A DNA stretch of 35,582 nt, from the IMG/VR virus record IMGVR_UViG_3300041403_001008, positions 1 through 35,582 of that record; one strand, 5' to 3'. Numbering within the stretch: position 1 is the first letter of the stretch; each line of letters begins with the position of its first letter. Positions 14,054-21,405 of this stretch are shown here, piece by piece. The position numbers were made by a program, and so were the translations under genes. The notes below the pieces were generated by a model that was given only the letters and a program-made list of their open reading frames with translations, was not told the DNA's origin and made no database searches. The stretch comes from a virus.

Positions 14054-14811
14054 CACCGAAGCGCAAGACGTCAACGGCGAAGAAGAAAGTCGCCCCGAAG
14101 AAGAAGGCGCCCGCACGCAAGCGGGCACCCGCGAAGAAGGCGGCACCCTCGAAGCCGTCGTCACCCATCACCGCCGACATCGCCGAGCGACTCTTGCGCG
14201 CCGACCTCGCGAACATCGTGCGCAAGGTGAAGTCGGGCAAGACGCTCACCGCACAAGAGCGGCGCACGTTGCAAGCCGCAAGCGATGGTGACGACGACGC
14301 GACCGCACCCGCCTTCGTCAAGAATTACACCGAGCTCGCCGAGATTCTCGGCGTGACTCGACGCACCCTTCAAGACTGGCGAAAGATGGAGGGCGCGCCC
14401 CAAGCGGCGAGCAACGGCGAGCACGACGTCGCGGCGTGGCAAGACTTTCAACGGCGCATCGGCGGCAAGGGCGCCGCTCAACCCGAAGACACCGAAGCCG
14501 AAGACGGCTTGCCGACCGAGCCGATTCTCAAGCGGCGCAAGCTCTTGCTCTTTTGTCGAGAGAAAGAGATGCAACTCGCCGAGAAGCGCGGCGAGCTCAT
14601 CGACGTCGCCCTCGTGCGGGCAACCTGGGCGAAGAAGTGCGCGGCGGCGAATTCGCTCTTGCGCAAGCGGCTCGAAAACGAATTGCCGAGCGAGCTCGAA
14701 GGAATGGAAGCCGCCGACATTTACGAAGAGCTTGTGAAAGTCGTTGACGAATTCAACGAAGTCATGAGCTCGGGCGATTCGGCGGGGCTCGAAGAAGAGG
14801 GCGACGCATGA
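14047..14811 (+). CDS. Terminase small subunit with histone-H1-like N-terminal tail
   Basis: 254 residues. The first 40 are almost entirely Lys/Ala/Pro (KKKVAPKKKAPARKRAPAKK), like the tails of bacterial and eukaryotic H1 histones. A Nu1-like helix-turn-helix follows at 94-113 (YTELAEILGVTRRTLQDWRK), and a helical C-terminal half (KLLLFCREKEMQLAEKRGEL) fits the oligomerisation region. It recognises phage DNA and delivers it to the large subunit, whose start overlaps its stop (ATGA at 14808). The basic tail is unusual for a terminase subunit and may add non-specific DNA binding or condensation. It starts just 7 bases inside the divergent endonuclease gene. Confidence 0.85.
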   Translation: MPSPKRKTSTAKKKVAPKKKAPARKRAPAKKAAPSKPSSPITADIAERLLRADLANIVRKVKSGKTLTAQERRTLQAASDGDDDATAPAFVKNYTELAEILGVTRRTLQDWRKMEGAPQAASNGEHDVAAWQDFQRRIGGKGAAQPEDTEAEDGLPTEPILKRRKLLLFCREKEMQLAEKRGELIDVALVRATWAKKCAAANSLLRKRLENELPSELEGMEAADIYEELVKVVDEFNEVMSSGDSAGLEEEGDA

Positions 14812-16763
14812 CCGACAAAGAAGTGCTTGAGCATCTATGGCGCGACTCGTGGCACCCGCCCGACCGTCGCCCGCCGTGGCAATGGTGCGAGGAACACGTC
14901 GAAACGATTCCGCACTCACCGAAGAGCGGGCGCTTTCGGTCGAGTGAGTCGCCGTGGCTTCGCGAGCCGCTCGAAGAAATCGCGAACCCGCGCACCGTGC
15001 TCATCTCGATTCTCGCCGCGATTCAATCGGGCAAGACTCTTTTCGCCGAGCTCGGCATCGCGTGGAAATTCGTCAACTCACCTTGCCCGATGCTCGTCTT
15101 GCATCAAAAAGATGACGACGCTTCGCACTATTGGGTGAACCGATTCCGCCCCTTTTGCGAAGCAATCAAGAGCGTCAAGGCGCTCATGCCGAAGGGTGAC
15201 GCCTACCGCACGAAGATCAAGAAAGACTTCGCGAGCTTCGTGAATGGCGCGACCGCTCTCTTCAAGGGCGCCTTCAACAAGAAAAATCTTCAAGGCCACA
15301 CAATAAAAGAAATCTGGGGTGATGAAGTTTGGCAATGGCCCGAGGGGCACATGACCGAAGCCGAGGGGCGCGTCTCATCCTATGACTTCAACTCGCTCGT
15401 CGTGTTCTACTCGCAAGGCGGCGAGAAAGACGACGACACCGACAAGAAGCACGAGACGACCGACAAGCGCGAATGGAATTACAAGTGCCCCGAGTGCGAG
15501 GGCTTCTTCCCGTGGGAATGGTCGCAAGTCGAATGGAGCGACAAGGCAAAGCAAGCCGACGGCACCTATGACTTCAACGTCATTCGAGCAACCGCAAAAT
15601 ACAAGTGCAAGGGGTGCTCTCACGAATTCGACGACACGCGCTTCAATCGAAAGGCGATGAATCGTGCGGGCAAATACTTCGCGACGAATCCCCAGGCGCC
15701 GAAGGGCAACGTCGGCTTTCATTGGAATCAACTCGTTTGCAAGTCGTGGGGCTACCTCGCCGAGCTTTACGTGCGCGCGAAGGCTCTCGCTCGCAAGGGT
15801 GACATGGAAGAGCTCAAAAAGTTCTATCAAAAGCGCCTCGCTATTTCATGGGAAGACAACCTCGAAGCCTTTGAAGCCGACATCACCCCGAGTAACTATG
15901 ACCCCGCCGAGCAATGGGAAGGCGAGGGCATCATTCACCGGCAAGGCTTTATCACTGAGCGAGCCGAGCCCGTCTTCGAGGAAGACTTCGAGAGCGACGA
16001 GGAAGGACTCGAAGAGGCTCGCCGAGAGTATCGCGACACGATGCGCGGCTCAACGCCGTTGCGCTTTCTCACCGTCGATTGCCAGCAAACGCACTTCTTC
16101 GCCGTCGTGCGCGCCTGGGCACCCGATGGCTCAAGCCGACTTCTCGAATGGAAGGGCGGCGAGAAGGGTGAGAAGTCTCTCTTGCTTTGGGAAGACATCG
16201 AAGAGCTTCGCGCGAAGTGGGGCGTGAAGCCCGCACTCACCTTCATCGACAACGGCTTTGACACGAGCAACGTGAACCTCGAATGCGCGAAGCGAGGCTT
16301 CACCGCCCTTCAAGGCTCGCCGCGTTACACGTTCAACCATCGCGTCACTAAGCGCGATAAGAGCGGGCACAAGCGCCGCATGAATGTCGAGCGCTATTAC
16401 TCGACGATGAAGAAAGTTGCGCTCGGCAAGAAGGGCGTCATCGCCCGCGTGCACTATTGGAGCAACCTTCACATCAAAGACACGCTTGCGCGCCTTCGCT
16501 CGAATCAAGACCCCGCCGAGGGCTCAACCTGGGAAGTCTTCGACGGCGTCGAAAAAGCATACCTTCGGCAACTTGACGCCGAGCAACGCATCAAGGACGG
16601 GAAGACGGGAAAACCGCGATGGGTGCAAATCGGCAAGCGCCCGAATCACTTGCTCGATTGCGAGGCGATGCAAGTCGTCGCGGCAACGATTCTTCGCATT
16701 CTCGGAAGTGAAGCGAACGTCGGCACGGGCGCCGAAGCCGACCCCGATGAGGGCGAAGAATAG
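14808..16763 (+). CDS. Terminase large subunit, GpA type
   Basis: 651 residues, as usual for lambda gpA-like subunits. ATPase: Walker A-like AAIQSGKT (70-77) and Walker B IWGDEV (169-174). A zinc ribbon follows: Cys227-x2-Cys230 and Cys267-x2-Cys270. The nuclease part is RNaseH-like: TVDCQQTHFFAVVRAW supplies the first metal-binding Asp and TFIDNGFDT the next. It drives ATP-dependent DNA packaging into the prohead through the portal and cuts concatemers. Coupled to the small subunit by an ATGA overlap. A short gap with a class A-like site separates it from the methyltransferase. Confidence 0.95.
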   Translation: MTDKEVLEHLWRDSWHPPDRRPPWQWCEEHVETIPHSPKSGRFRSSESPWLREPLEEIANPRTVLISILAAIQSGKTLFAELGIAWKFVNSPCPMLVLHQKDDDASHYWVNRFRPFCEAIKSVKALMPKGDAYRTKIKKDFASFVNGATALFKGAFNKKNLQGHTIKEIWGDEVWQWPEGHMTEAEGRVSSYDFNSLVVFYSQGGEKDDDTDKKHETTDKREWNYKCPECEGFFPWEWSQVEWSDKAKQADGTYDFNVIRATAKYKCKGCSHEFDDTRFNRKAMNRAGKYFATNPQAPKGNVGFHWNQLVCKSWGYLAELYVRAKALARKGDMEELKKFYQKRLAISWEDNLEAFEADITPSNYDPAEQWEGEGIIHRQGFITERAEPVFEEDFESDEEGLEEARREYRDTMRGSTPLRFLTVDCQQTHFFAVVRAWAPDGSSRLLEWKGGEKGEKSLLLWEDIEELRAKWGVKPALTFIDNGFDTSNVNLECAKRGFTALQGSPRYTFNHRVTKRDKSGHKRRMNVERYYSTMKKVALGKKGVIARVHYWSNLHIKDTLARLRSNQDPAEGSTWEVFDGVEKAYLRQLDAEQRIKDGKTGKPRWVQIGKRPNHLLDCEAMQVVAATILRILGSEANVGTGAEADPDEGEE

Positions 16764-16766
16764 CAG

Positions 16767-16797
16767 TTGCATCGTTCATTTAAGTGCGGATTATAAT
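16767..16797 (+). promoter_or_regulatory. Class A variant and TATAAT upstream of the methyltransferase
   Basis: GTTGCATC (16766-16773), the degenerate class A core TTCATTTAAGTGCGGA (16775-16790) and a perfect TATAAT (16792-16797). ATG 16802 is only four bases after TATAAT, so the mRNA would begin within or just at the start codon if that hexamer is the -10 box. It is the only class A site that adjoins a consensus -10 box. Confidence 0.5.
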
Positions 16798-16801
16798 ACG
16801 C

Positions 16802-17398
16802 ATGGAAACCGAAAAATTTGCCTTGATAGGGTGCGAGTGCTCGGGCGTCGTTAGCGACGCATTCGCCGAGCACGGCGTCACCGCACTCTCTTGCGACTTG
16901 AAGCCGTGCGAGCGCGGCGGGCGTCATATTCAAGCCGACGTGATTGACGCAATCAATTCTCGCGAGCAATGGGATTTCATCGGCTTGCACCCCGAATGCA
17001 CCGCGCTCGCCGTCTCGGGTAATCGCCACTACGCCGAAGGCAAGCCGCTTCATCACAAGCGCATTGCGGCGGTGAAATGGACGGTTGACCTCTGGAACCT
17101 CGCGAAGAGCAAGTCGCGATTCGCGTATCTCGAAAATCCCGTCGGCGTCTTGCCGAAGATGGGCGGCATGACCGGCAAGCGCCAAGTCGTGCAACCGTGG
17201 CAATTCGGGCACGGCGAAGTCAAGGCAACTTGCCTTTGGCTTCACAATCTCCCCGAGCTCAAGCCAACGAATATCGTCGAAGGTCGCGAGCCTCGCGTCT
17301 GGAAAATGCCGCCGAGCGATCAAAGGGCAACCGAGCGCTCTCGCACGTATCAAGGAATTGGTGACGCGATGGCGGCGCAATGGTCGCCGCTCTTGTGA
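16802..17398 (+). CDS. C5-cytosine DNA methyltransferase-like protein
   Basis: 198 residues from ATG 16802; upstream GTG at 16784 lies in the regulatory site. Motif I-like IGCECSGVVSDAF (9-21); GLHPECTALAVSG (61-73) corresponds to motif IV with Cys66 as possible catalytic cysteine, but the usual PPC reads PEC; YLENPVG (109-115) matches motif VI ENP. The short length means that the target recognition domain is small or absent, as in a group of phage Dcm-like proteins. If active it would put 5-methylcytosine on phage DNA against host restriction. The specificity is unknown. It sits alone between the terminase and head-joining genes with its own terminator. Confidence 0.7.
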   Translation: METEKFALIGCECSGVVSDAFAEHGVTALSCDLKPCERGGRHIQADVIDAINSREQWDFIGLHPECTALAVSGNRHYAEGKPLHHKRIAAVKWTVDLWNLAKSKSRFAYLENPVGVLPKMGGMTGKRQVVQPWQFGHGEVKATCLWLHNLPELKPTNIVEGREPRVWKMPPSDQRATERSRTYQGIGDAMAAQWSPLL

Positions 17399-17400
17399 GC

Positions 17401-17420
17401 CCCAGTCTCACCCAGTCTCG
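17401..17420 (+). repeat. Tandem decamer CCCAGTCTCA / CCCAGTCTCG
   Basis: Two adjacent ten-base copies directly after the methyltransferase stop and before the terminator. They contain CAG, a word otherwise rare in this DNA, so they may be imported or a protein-binding site. Confidence 0.5.
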
Positions 17421-17423
17421 AAG

Positions 17424-17453
17424 AAGCCGCGCTCGAAAGGGCGCGGCTTTTTT
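17424..17453 (+). terminator. Terminator after the methyltransferase
   Basis: AAGCCGCGC / GCGCGGCTT stem with loop TCGAAAGG and a T-run, then TTCGTGC and a TTGACA element (17462-17467). Nearly the same hairpin as 13665-13694. Confidence 0.9.
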
Positions 17454-17483
17454 CGTGCGCGTTGACATCGCCGACTTCGGCGA

Positions 17484-17738
17484 ATGCAAGTGCCCGACTA
17501 TTACACCGGCTTCACTCAAGAAGAAGTCGAAGAGATGCTTCGAGTCTTCAAGCCCGAGCTCAAGAAGTGCATCGCTCAATATGCGAGCAACGGCGATTCG
17601 GTGACTCGCATTCGGCGCGATGAGTTGCGCCTCGAAGTGCTCGGTTGTCAACGGGCGCTCAAGAAATTTGACCCCGACACCTACGGCAAGCGGCACCGCA
17701 CAATGACGAGCCGAGTCGATGGGCACATTCCCCGATAA
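17484..17738 (+). CDS. gpW-like head-tail joining protein
   Basis: 84 residues. The pattern FTQEEVEEMLRVFKPELKKCI (helix), NGDSVTRIRRDELRLEVLG (beta turn then helix) fits the small gpW fold, in which a hairpin lies between two helices. In lambda the W gene lies between terminase large subunit and portal, the same place as here. gpW closes the filled head below the portal and prepares the tail-binding site. The start follows a TTGACA element by 16 bases; no Shine-Dalgarno sequence. Confidence 0.65.
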   Translation: MQVPDYYTGFTQEEVEEMLRVFKPELKKCIAQYASNGDSVTRIRRDELRLEVLGCQRALKKFDPDTYGKRHRTMTSRVDGHIPR

Positions 17739-17741
17739 AGC

Positions 17742-19181
17742 ATGAGCAAACCTTCACTTCTCTCTCGACTCAAGATTGCGGGCTCTCTCCTATGGGGTGG
17801 CGGCTCGGCATGGGAGGGCGCCAACACATCGCCGAATCGCGGGCGCATCAACGGCGCCGCACCGAGCGACTTTCATCATGAGTTTTCTGGATGGGCACGC
17901 GATGAGCTCATGATGAAAATGCGTTACTTGCGCAAAAACTCGGGCTTCGTGCGCGAGTATATCAACACGCTCGCTTTATATTCGGCACCCGTGAAACCGC
18001 AAAGCCTCGTCGAAGATCACGAATGGAGAAAGGAAGCCGAAGAGCTTTATGCCGACCGCCGACGCATCGCCGACGTCACGGGGCGCTTCACGGGTGAGCA
18101 AGTGCAAACGCTCATCTCGAAAGCCATCGACACCGACGGCGAAATCTTCGTGCTCAAAACCATCGACCGAGCGAATGACTTGCCCCGCCTTCAACTCATC
18201 GAGGCGCACCGAGTCGGCGACTTCGGCACGCATAACACCATCGACGGCATCAAAGTAAATGCAAGAGGGCGACCGACTGGCGTGAATGTCATGCAAGACA
18301 ACGGAAAAAGCCGATTGATACCCATGCGCGGAATTATGCACGTATTCGACCCCGAGAGCGCAACGGCATTGCGACACCCTTCGCCGCTCGCTCACGCAAT
18401 CAATCACCGGCTCGACGTTGAAGAGCTTTTAGCCATCGAGAAGAAGGGCGTGAAAGACAACCTCGAAGTCACCCGCATCATTCAACGGCTCGCTGGTGAC
18501 GACGTCGATGACGACGAGCTCAACGAGCTTCTCGGCGGCGACGGTGCAACGCGCGAAAGCACGACCGACCCGAAGGCGATGCAAAAGATTCTCGGCGGCA
18601 AAGCCTTCATCACCGAGCCTGGGGAGAAGGTCGAGTCATGGGTGCCGAATCGCCCGACGCCGACCTTCAACGGCTTCATCGACATTCTCGACCGAGAGAG
18701 CGCGCTAGGCACGTTGCCTTACGAATTCTTCATCAACCCCTCGAAGCTCAACGGCGCCGCCGCGCGCCTCATCACGGCGCGAGTGCAACGCATATCAATG
18801 CGCCGCTCGCAAGTGCTTCTTGAGCGCTACCTTCGCCCCGACTGGTTTTTTGTCATCGGCACCGCAATCGACAACGGTGAGCTCGCACCCGTGAAAGGGT
18901 GGCACCGAATCGCGGGGGGCTTCCCGAAACAAGTCACCGTTGACGCGGGGCGCAACGACGAGAGCCTTCGCCGCAACCTCGAAATGGGCGTCGTGACGCC
19001 GAGCGAAGCCTTCGCCGAGCAAGGGCGCAGTTTTGAAGAGGCGATGGAGCAAAAAGCGCAAGACTTAAAGGCGCTCGAAGCTATCGCCGAGCGCAACGGA
19101 ATTGACCCCGCACAACTCTTCGCCTTCGCGGCGAAGGCGGCTTCGGCAATGACGCCGCCGAGCGCGAAAGAGCCAAGGTAA
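17742..19181 (+). CDS. Portal protein, lambda gpB family
   Basis: 479 residues. Features of lambda-type portals: the early helix SGWARDELMMKMRYLRKNSG, the wing core GEIFVLKTIDRAND... LQLIEAHRVGD, and the clip region HVFDPESATALRHPSPLAH with the following helix. The C-terminal part (EQGRSFEEAMEQKAQDLKAL) is a helical barrel-like region. Twelve copies would form the DNA channel at the head vertex, docking the terminase and later the tail. Four bases after gpW-like gene; the head protease gene follows after the 19211 gene, so the order W-B-(insert)-C of lambda is kept. Confidence 0.95.
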   Translation: MSKPSLLSRLKIAGSLLWGGGSAWEGANTSPNRGRINGAAPSDFHHEFSGWARDELMMKMRYLRKNSGFVREYINTLALYSAPVKPQSLVEDHEWRKEAEELYADRRRIADVTGRFTGEQVQTLISKAIDTDGEIFVLKTIDRANDLPRLQLIEAHRVGDFGTHNTIDGIKVNARGRPTGVNVMQDNGKSRLIPMRGIMHVFDPESATALRHPSPLAHAINHRLDVEELLAIEKKGVKDNLEVTRIIQRLAGDDVDDDELNELLGGDGATRESTTDPKAMQKILGGKAFITEPGEKVESWVPNRPTPTFNGFIDILDRESALGTLPYEFFINPSKLNGAAARLITARVQRISMRRSQVLLERYLRPDWFFVIGTAIDNGELAPVKGWHRIAGGFPKQVTVDAGRNDESLRRNLEMGVVTPSEAFAEQGRSFEEAMEQKAQDLKALEAIAERNGIDPAQLFAFAAKAASAMTPPSAKEPR

Positions 19182-19210
19182 TTTTTTACGCACAACACCG
19201 CACGCACAAC

Positions 19211-19888
19211 ATGCCCGAGAACACCCCCGAAAAAGAAGGGTGCGATTGCCTTCGCCCCGATTGCGTTGAATGCTGGCAACGAGAGAATCGTCGCGCTATA
19301 GCCGAAGCCGCCGAGCCGCCGAAGTCGTGCGGGTGCGGGTGCGACGATTGCGTCGAGTGCTTTCCTCAATCAGCTTTTTGCACCGATTGCGGCGAGAATC
19401 ACGGGCTCAACCCGTGCCTCGAAGCGAAGGCGCCTTGCACCCATTGCGGGCACAAGCACGAAGAAAGCGAGCCCTGCGTCGGCGACGCCGTGCTTCCCGA
19501 CTCGGGTGCCCGCTCTCACTTCGAGACGGGCGCGGTGCGCGACGCGAGCGAGGGCAAGGGCTTCTTCGCCATGATTCCGCCCGAAGCCGAGCGTCGCATC
19601 GCTCGGCGTTTCGAGGACGGCGCTCGCAAATATGGGCCCGAAAACTGGCGCAAGGGCATCCCGCTCTCGCGCTATCACGACGCAATGCGGCGGCACCTTG
19701 CCGCCTGGGCTCTCGGCAAGACCGAAGAAGATCATCTCGGCGCCGTAGGGTGGAATTTTGCCGCCGCCGTATGGACCGAGCGCGCCATCTATGAGGGGAA
19801 ATTGCCCGAGTCGCTCAACGACCTTCCCGAGCGAGGGGAACACAACCTCGAAGAAGTGCGGGCTTTTCTCGCAAGCGTGGCACTTTGA
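19211..19888 (+). CDS. Cys-rich zinc-finger domain fused to dATP/dGTP diphosphohydrolase-like domain
   Basis: 225 residues in two parts. Residues 1-92 hold four short Cys/His clusters (CDCLRPDCVEC, CGCGCDDCVEC, CTDCGENHGLNPC, CTHCGHKHEESEPC), the last two with zinc-ribbon-like CxxCGxxHxxxxC spacing. Residues 105-215 match the DUF5664/dGTP_diPhyd-like fold: FAMIPPEAERRIARRFEDG, ARKYGPENWRKGIPLSRYHDAM, RRHLAAWALGKTEEDHLGAVGWN and AAVWTERAIYEG. That family hydrolyses dATP/dGTP in phages that make modified purines; here the function is unproven. A nucleotide enzyme between portal and head protease is unusual. An A/C-rich leader precedes ATG 19211. Confidence 0.7.
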   Translation: MPENTPEKEGCDCLRPDCVECWQRENRRAIAEAAEPPKSCGCGCDDCVECFPQSAFCTDCGENHGLNPCLEAKAPCTHCGHKHEESEPCVGDAVLPDSGARSHFETGAVRDASEGKGFFAMIPPEAERRIARRFEDGARKYGPENWRKGIPLSRYHDAMRRHLAAWALGKTEEDHLGAVGWNFAAAVWTERAIYEGKLPESLNDLPERGEHNLEEVRAFLASVAL

Positions 19889-19898
19889 CACGGTGAGC
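19885..19898 (+). repeat. TTGACA element, TTGACACGGTGAGC copy 1
   Basis: The 14-base word precedes the protease start by 6 bases (TTGACA itself by 14). The identical word occurs at 20752, upstream of an internal ATG in the same gene. It belongs to a family of TTGACA-starting elements just upstream of late genes. Confidence 0.5.
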
Positions 19899-19904
19899 TT
19901 GTCG

Positions 19905-21326
19905 ATGAAAGACAAGCTCGAATTTTTCAAACGCCCCTGGGCAATCACTCGTGACGCCTTCGAGATTCTCGCTGGTTACGACTTCGACCGATGCGAAGAT
20001 TCGCCCGCGCTCGCCGAAGTGAGTCTCGAAGAATTCAACGAGAAGCTCGAAGTCGATGAGCTCAACGGTATTGCGAAGCTCGACATCTCGGGCCCGCTCA
20101 TGCAAAACCCCTCGCTTCTCGCGCGCTTTTTCATGGGTGCCGCCGACCTAGTGCGAATCGAGAAGCTCATTCGCTCGGCGAAAAGCAACCCCGACGTGCG
20201 GGCTCTCGTGCTTAACATGAACACCCCAGGCGGCACCGTCACCGGCACGCCCGAAGTCGGCAATGCCGTCGCCGACTTCGTCAAGAGCGGCAAGCCCGCT
20301 TACGTCTTCTCGAATGGGCTCGTCGCATCGGCGGGCTATTGGATCGCGGCGCCAGCAACCGAGCTCGTCGGCACCGAGTCTTCTCGATGGGGAAGCGTCG
20401 GCGTCATTCGCCCTCACGTTGACTTGAGCGAAGCCCGTCGGCAAGCGGGCATCAAGGTCGAGCTATTCACGAGCGGCAAGCACAAAGCGGCGGGCGCATT
20501 CGCAACCTCTCTCACCGAAGAGCAACGCGAAGAAATCAAAGCCGAAGTCGAGAGGCTCGGCGCGAAATTCCGCGAGCACGTCAAAGAGTATCGCCCCGAC
20601 ATCGACGACGAAGACCTTGAAGCGCTCGTTTACTACGCCGACGACGCGAAAGCGAAAGGCTACCTCGACCGCACCGTCGCGAATTACGACGAATTTATTG
20701 CGGGCATCATCAAGAAGCACGGTGCGGATTCCCTAGGCACCGCCGCTCAAGTTGACACGGTGAGCACGGGTGAAGATCAAGGCGACCTCGCCGATTCCGA
20801 AACCATGAAAAACGAAACCGACAACACCGAACACGACGACGAGCTCGACACGGGCGCCGAAGTCGAAGGCGAAGTCGAGGACACCGCAAGCGAAGGCGAG
20901 GGCGCACCCGAGGGCGCGACCGATTCCGCCGACACGAGCGACGACTCAACCGCCGAAGACATCGCGACCGAGAGCGAAGCCGCCGACACCGAAGACGAAG
21001 TCGAGCTCACCGAGAGCGAAGACGTCACCCCCGACGTCGCTCTAGCGAATGCGCTCAACCGAATCGAAGTGCTCGAAGGTAAGCTCGAAGACTTCGACGC
21101 GAAAGTCGATGAAGCCGCCGCAAAGAAGGCGGCTCGATTTGCCGCCGAAGCCTCGACCGACGCCGCCGACGTCACGACCGAAGGCGACGCAACCGCAACC
21201 GAAGAATCTCGCTTTTCTTCCATGAGCTCATCTGAGCTATGGGCTGAATATGAGAAGATTCGCGGCGCGAGCGGCGACGCAAAGGCAAGCGAATTTTACA
21301 AGAAGCATATCGAAGGGCGCGGATAA
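19905..21326 (+). CDS. Head maturation protease (S49/ClpP fold) with C-terminal scaffold domain
   Basis: 473 residues from ATG 19905, chosen because longer readings overlap the previous gene and the TTGACA element lies just upstream. Residues 50-250 have the S49 fold: GIAKLDISGPL, LVLNMNTPGGTVTG, NGLVASAGYW with catalytic Ser142, SSRWGSVGV and ELFTSGKHKAAG with the catalytic Lys at 192 or 194. From about 300 on, the protein is acidic, low-complexity and then coiled-coil (NALNRIEVLEGKLEDFDAKVDE), ending SELWAEYEKIRGASG...FYKKHI as in phage scaffolding domains. As in lambda gpC/Nu3, protease and scaffold are encoded in one frame. It cuts scaffold and connector proteins inside the prohead. Confidence 0.85.
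   Translation: MKDKLEFFKRPWAITRDAFEILAGYDFDRCEDSPALAEVSLEEFNEKLEVDELNGIAKLDISGPLMQNPSLLARFFMGAADLVRIEKLIRSAKSNPDVRALVLNMNTPGGTVTGTPEVGNAVADFVKSGKPAYVFSNGLVASAGYWIAAPATELVGTESSRWGSVGVIRPHVDLSEARRQAGIKVELFTSGKHKAAGAFATSLTEEQREEIKAEVERLGAKFREHVKEYRPDIDDEDLEALVYYADDAKAKGYLDRTVANYDEFIAGIIKKHGADSLGTAAQVDTVSTGEDQGDLADSETMKNETDNTEHDDELDTGAEVEGEVEDTASEGEGAPEGATDSADTSDDSTAEDIATESEAADTEDEVELTESEDVTPDVALANALNRIEVLEGKLEDFDAKVDEAAAKKAARFAAEASTDAADVTTEGDATATEESRFSSMSSSELWAEYEKIRGASGDAKASEFYKKHIEGRG
20752..20765 (+). repeat. TTGACA element, TTGACACGGTGAGC copy 2 (inside the protease gene)
   Basis: Exact copy of 19885-19898 within the coding sequence, 47 bases (TTGACA) upstream of ATG 20805, which would start the scaffold-only protein. 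The match to a non-coding leader supports a function beyond coding. Confidence 0.5.
20805..21326 (+). CDS. Probable internally started scaffolding protein (Nu3-like)
   Basis: In-frame ATG 20805 would give a 173-residue protein (MKNETDNTEHDDELDTGAEV...) with exactly the acidic and coiled-coil region of the protease gene and none of its catalytic fold. In lambda the scaffold Nu3 is made from an internal start in gene C. Here the start is supported by the 14-base word at 20752-20765 that also precedes the full-length start. No Shine-Dalgarno sequence is visible. Expression is inferred. Confidence 0.5.
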   Translation: MKNETDNTEHDDELDTGAEVEGEVEDTASEGEGAPEGATDSADTSDDSTAEDIATESEAADTEDEVELTESEDVTPDVALANALNRIEVLEGKLEDFDAKVDEAAAKKAARFAAEASTDAADVTTEGDATATEESRFSSMSSSELWAEYEKIRGASGDAKASEFYKKHIEGRG

Positions 21327-21382
21327 TCGCGCCCCGAGACGCTAACAACCTAAACCTCACAAGATCACAATTTCTTCAATTT

Positions 21383-21388
21383 TATAAT
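21383..21388 (+). promoter_or_regulatory. Possible -10 box (TATAAT) before the coat protein gene
   Basis: A perfect TATAAT in an AT-rich leader 17 bases before ATG 21406, giving a short A/C-rich leader (CTCAAACCCCAAAAACA). No good -35 hexamer is seen at the usual distance, so this is only suggestive. Confidence 0.35.
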
Positions 21389-21405
21389 CTCAAACCCCAA
21401 AAACA

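Noticed and set aside
16784-16801. GTG 16784 as start of the methyltransferase
   Set aside because: It would place the start within the class A site and upstream of TATAAT; ATG 16802 begins the conserved part. The same reasoning rejects GTG 31790, GTG 8556 and GTG 9155 for their genes.
17462-17489. TTGACA boxes as ordinary -35 promoter elements
   Set aside because: At the usual 17-base spacing the sequences inside the genes are not TATAAT-like (for example ATGCAA at 17485), so a standard promoter is not supported.
19758-19904. Upstream in-frame starts of the head protease (from 19758)
   Set aside because: They overlap the end of the 19211 gene by over 100 bases and lie before the TTGACA element; ATG 19905 fits the other leaders.
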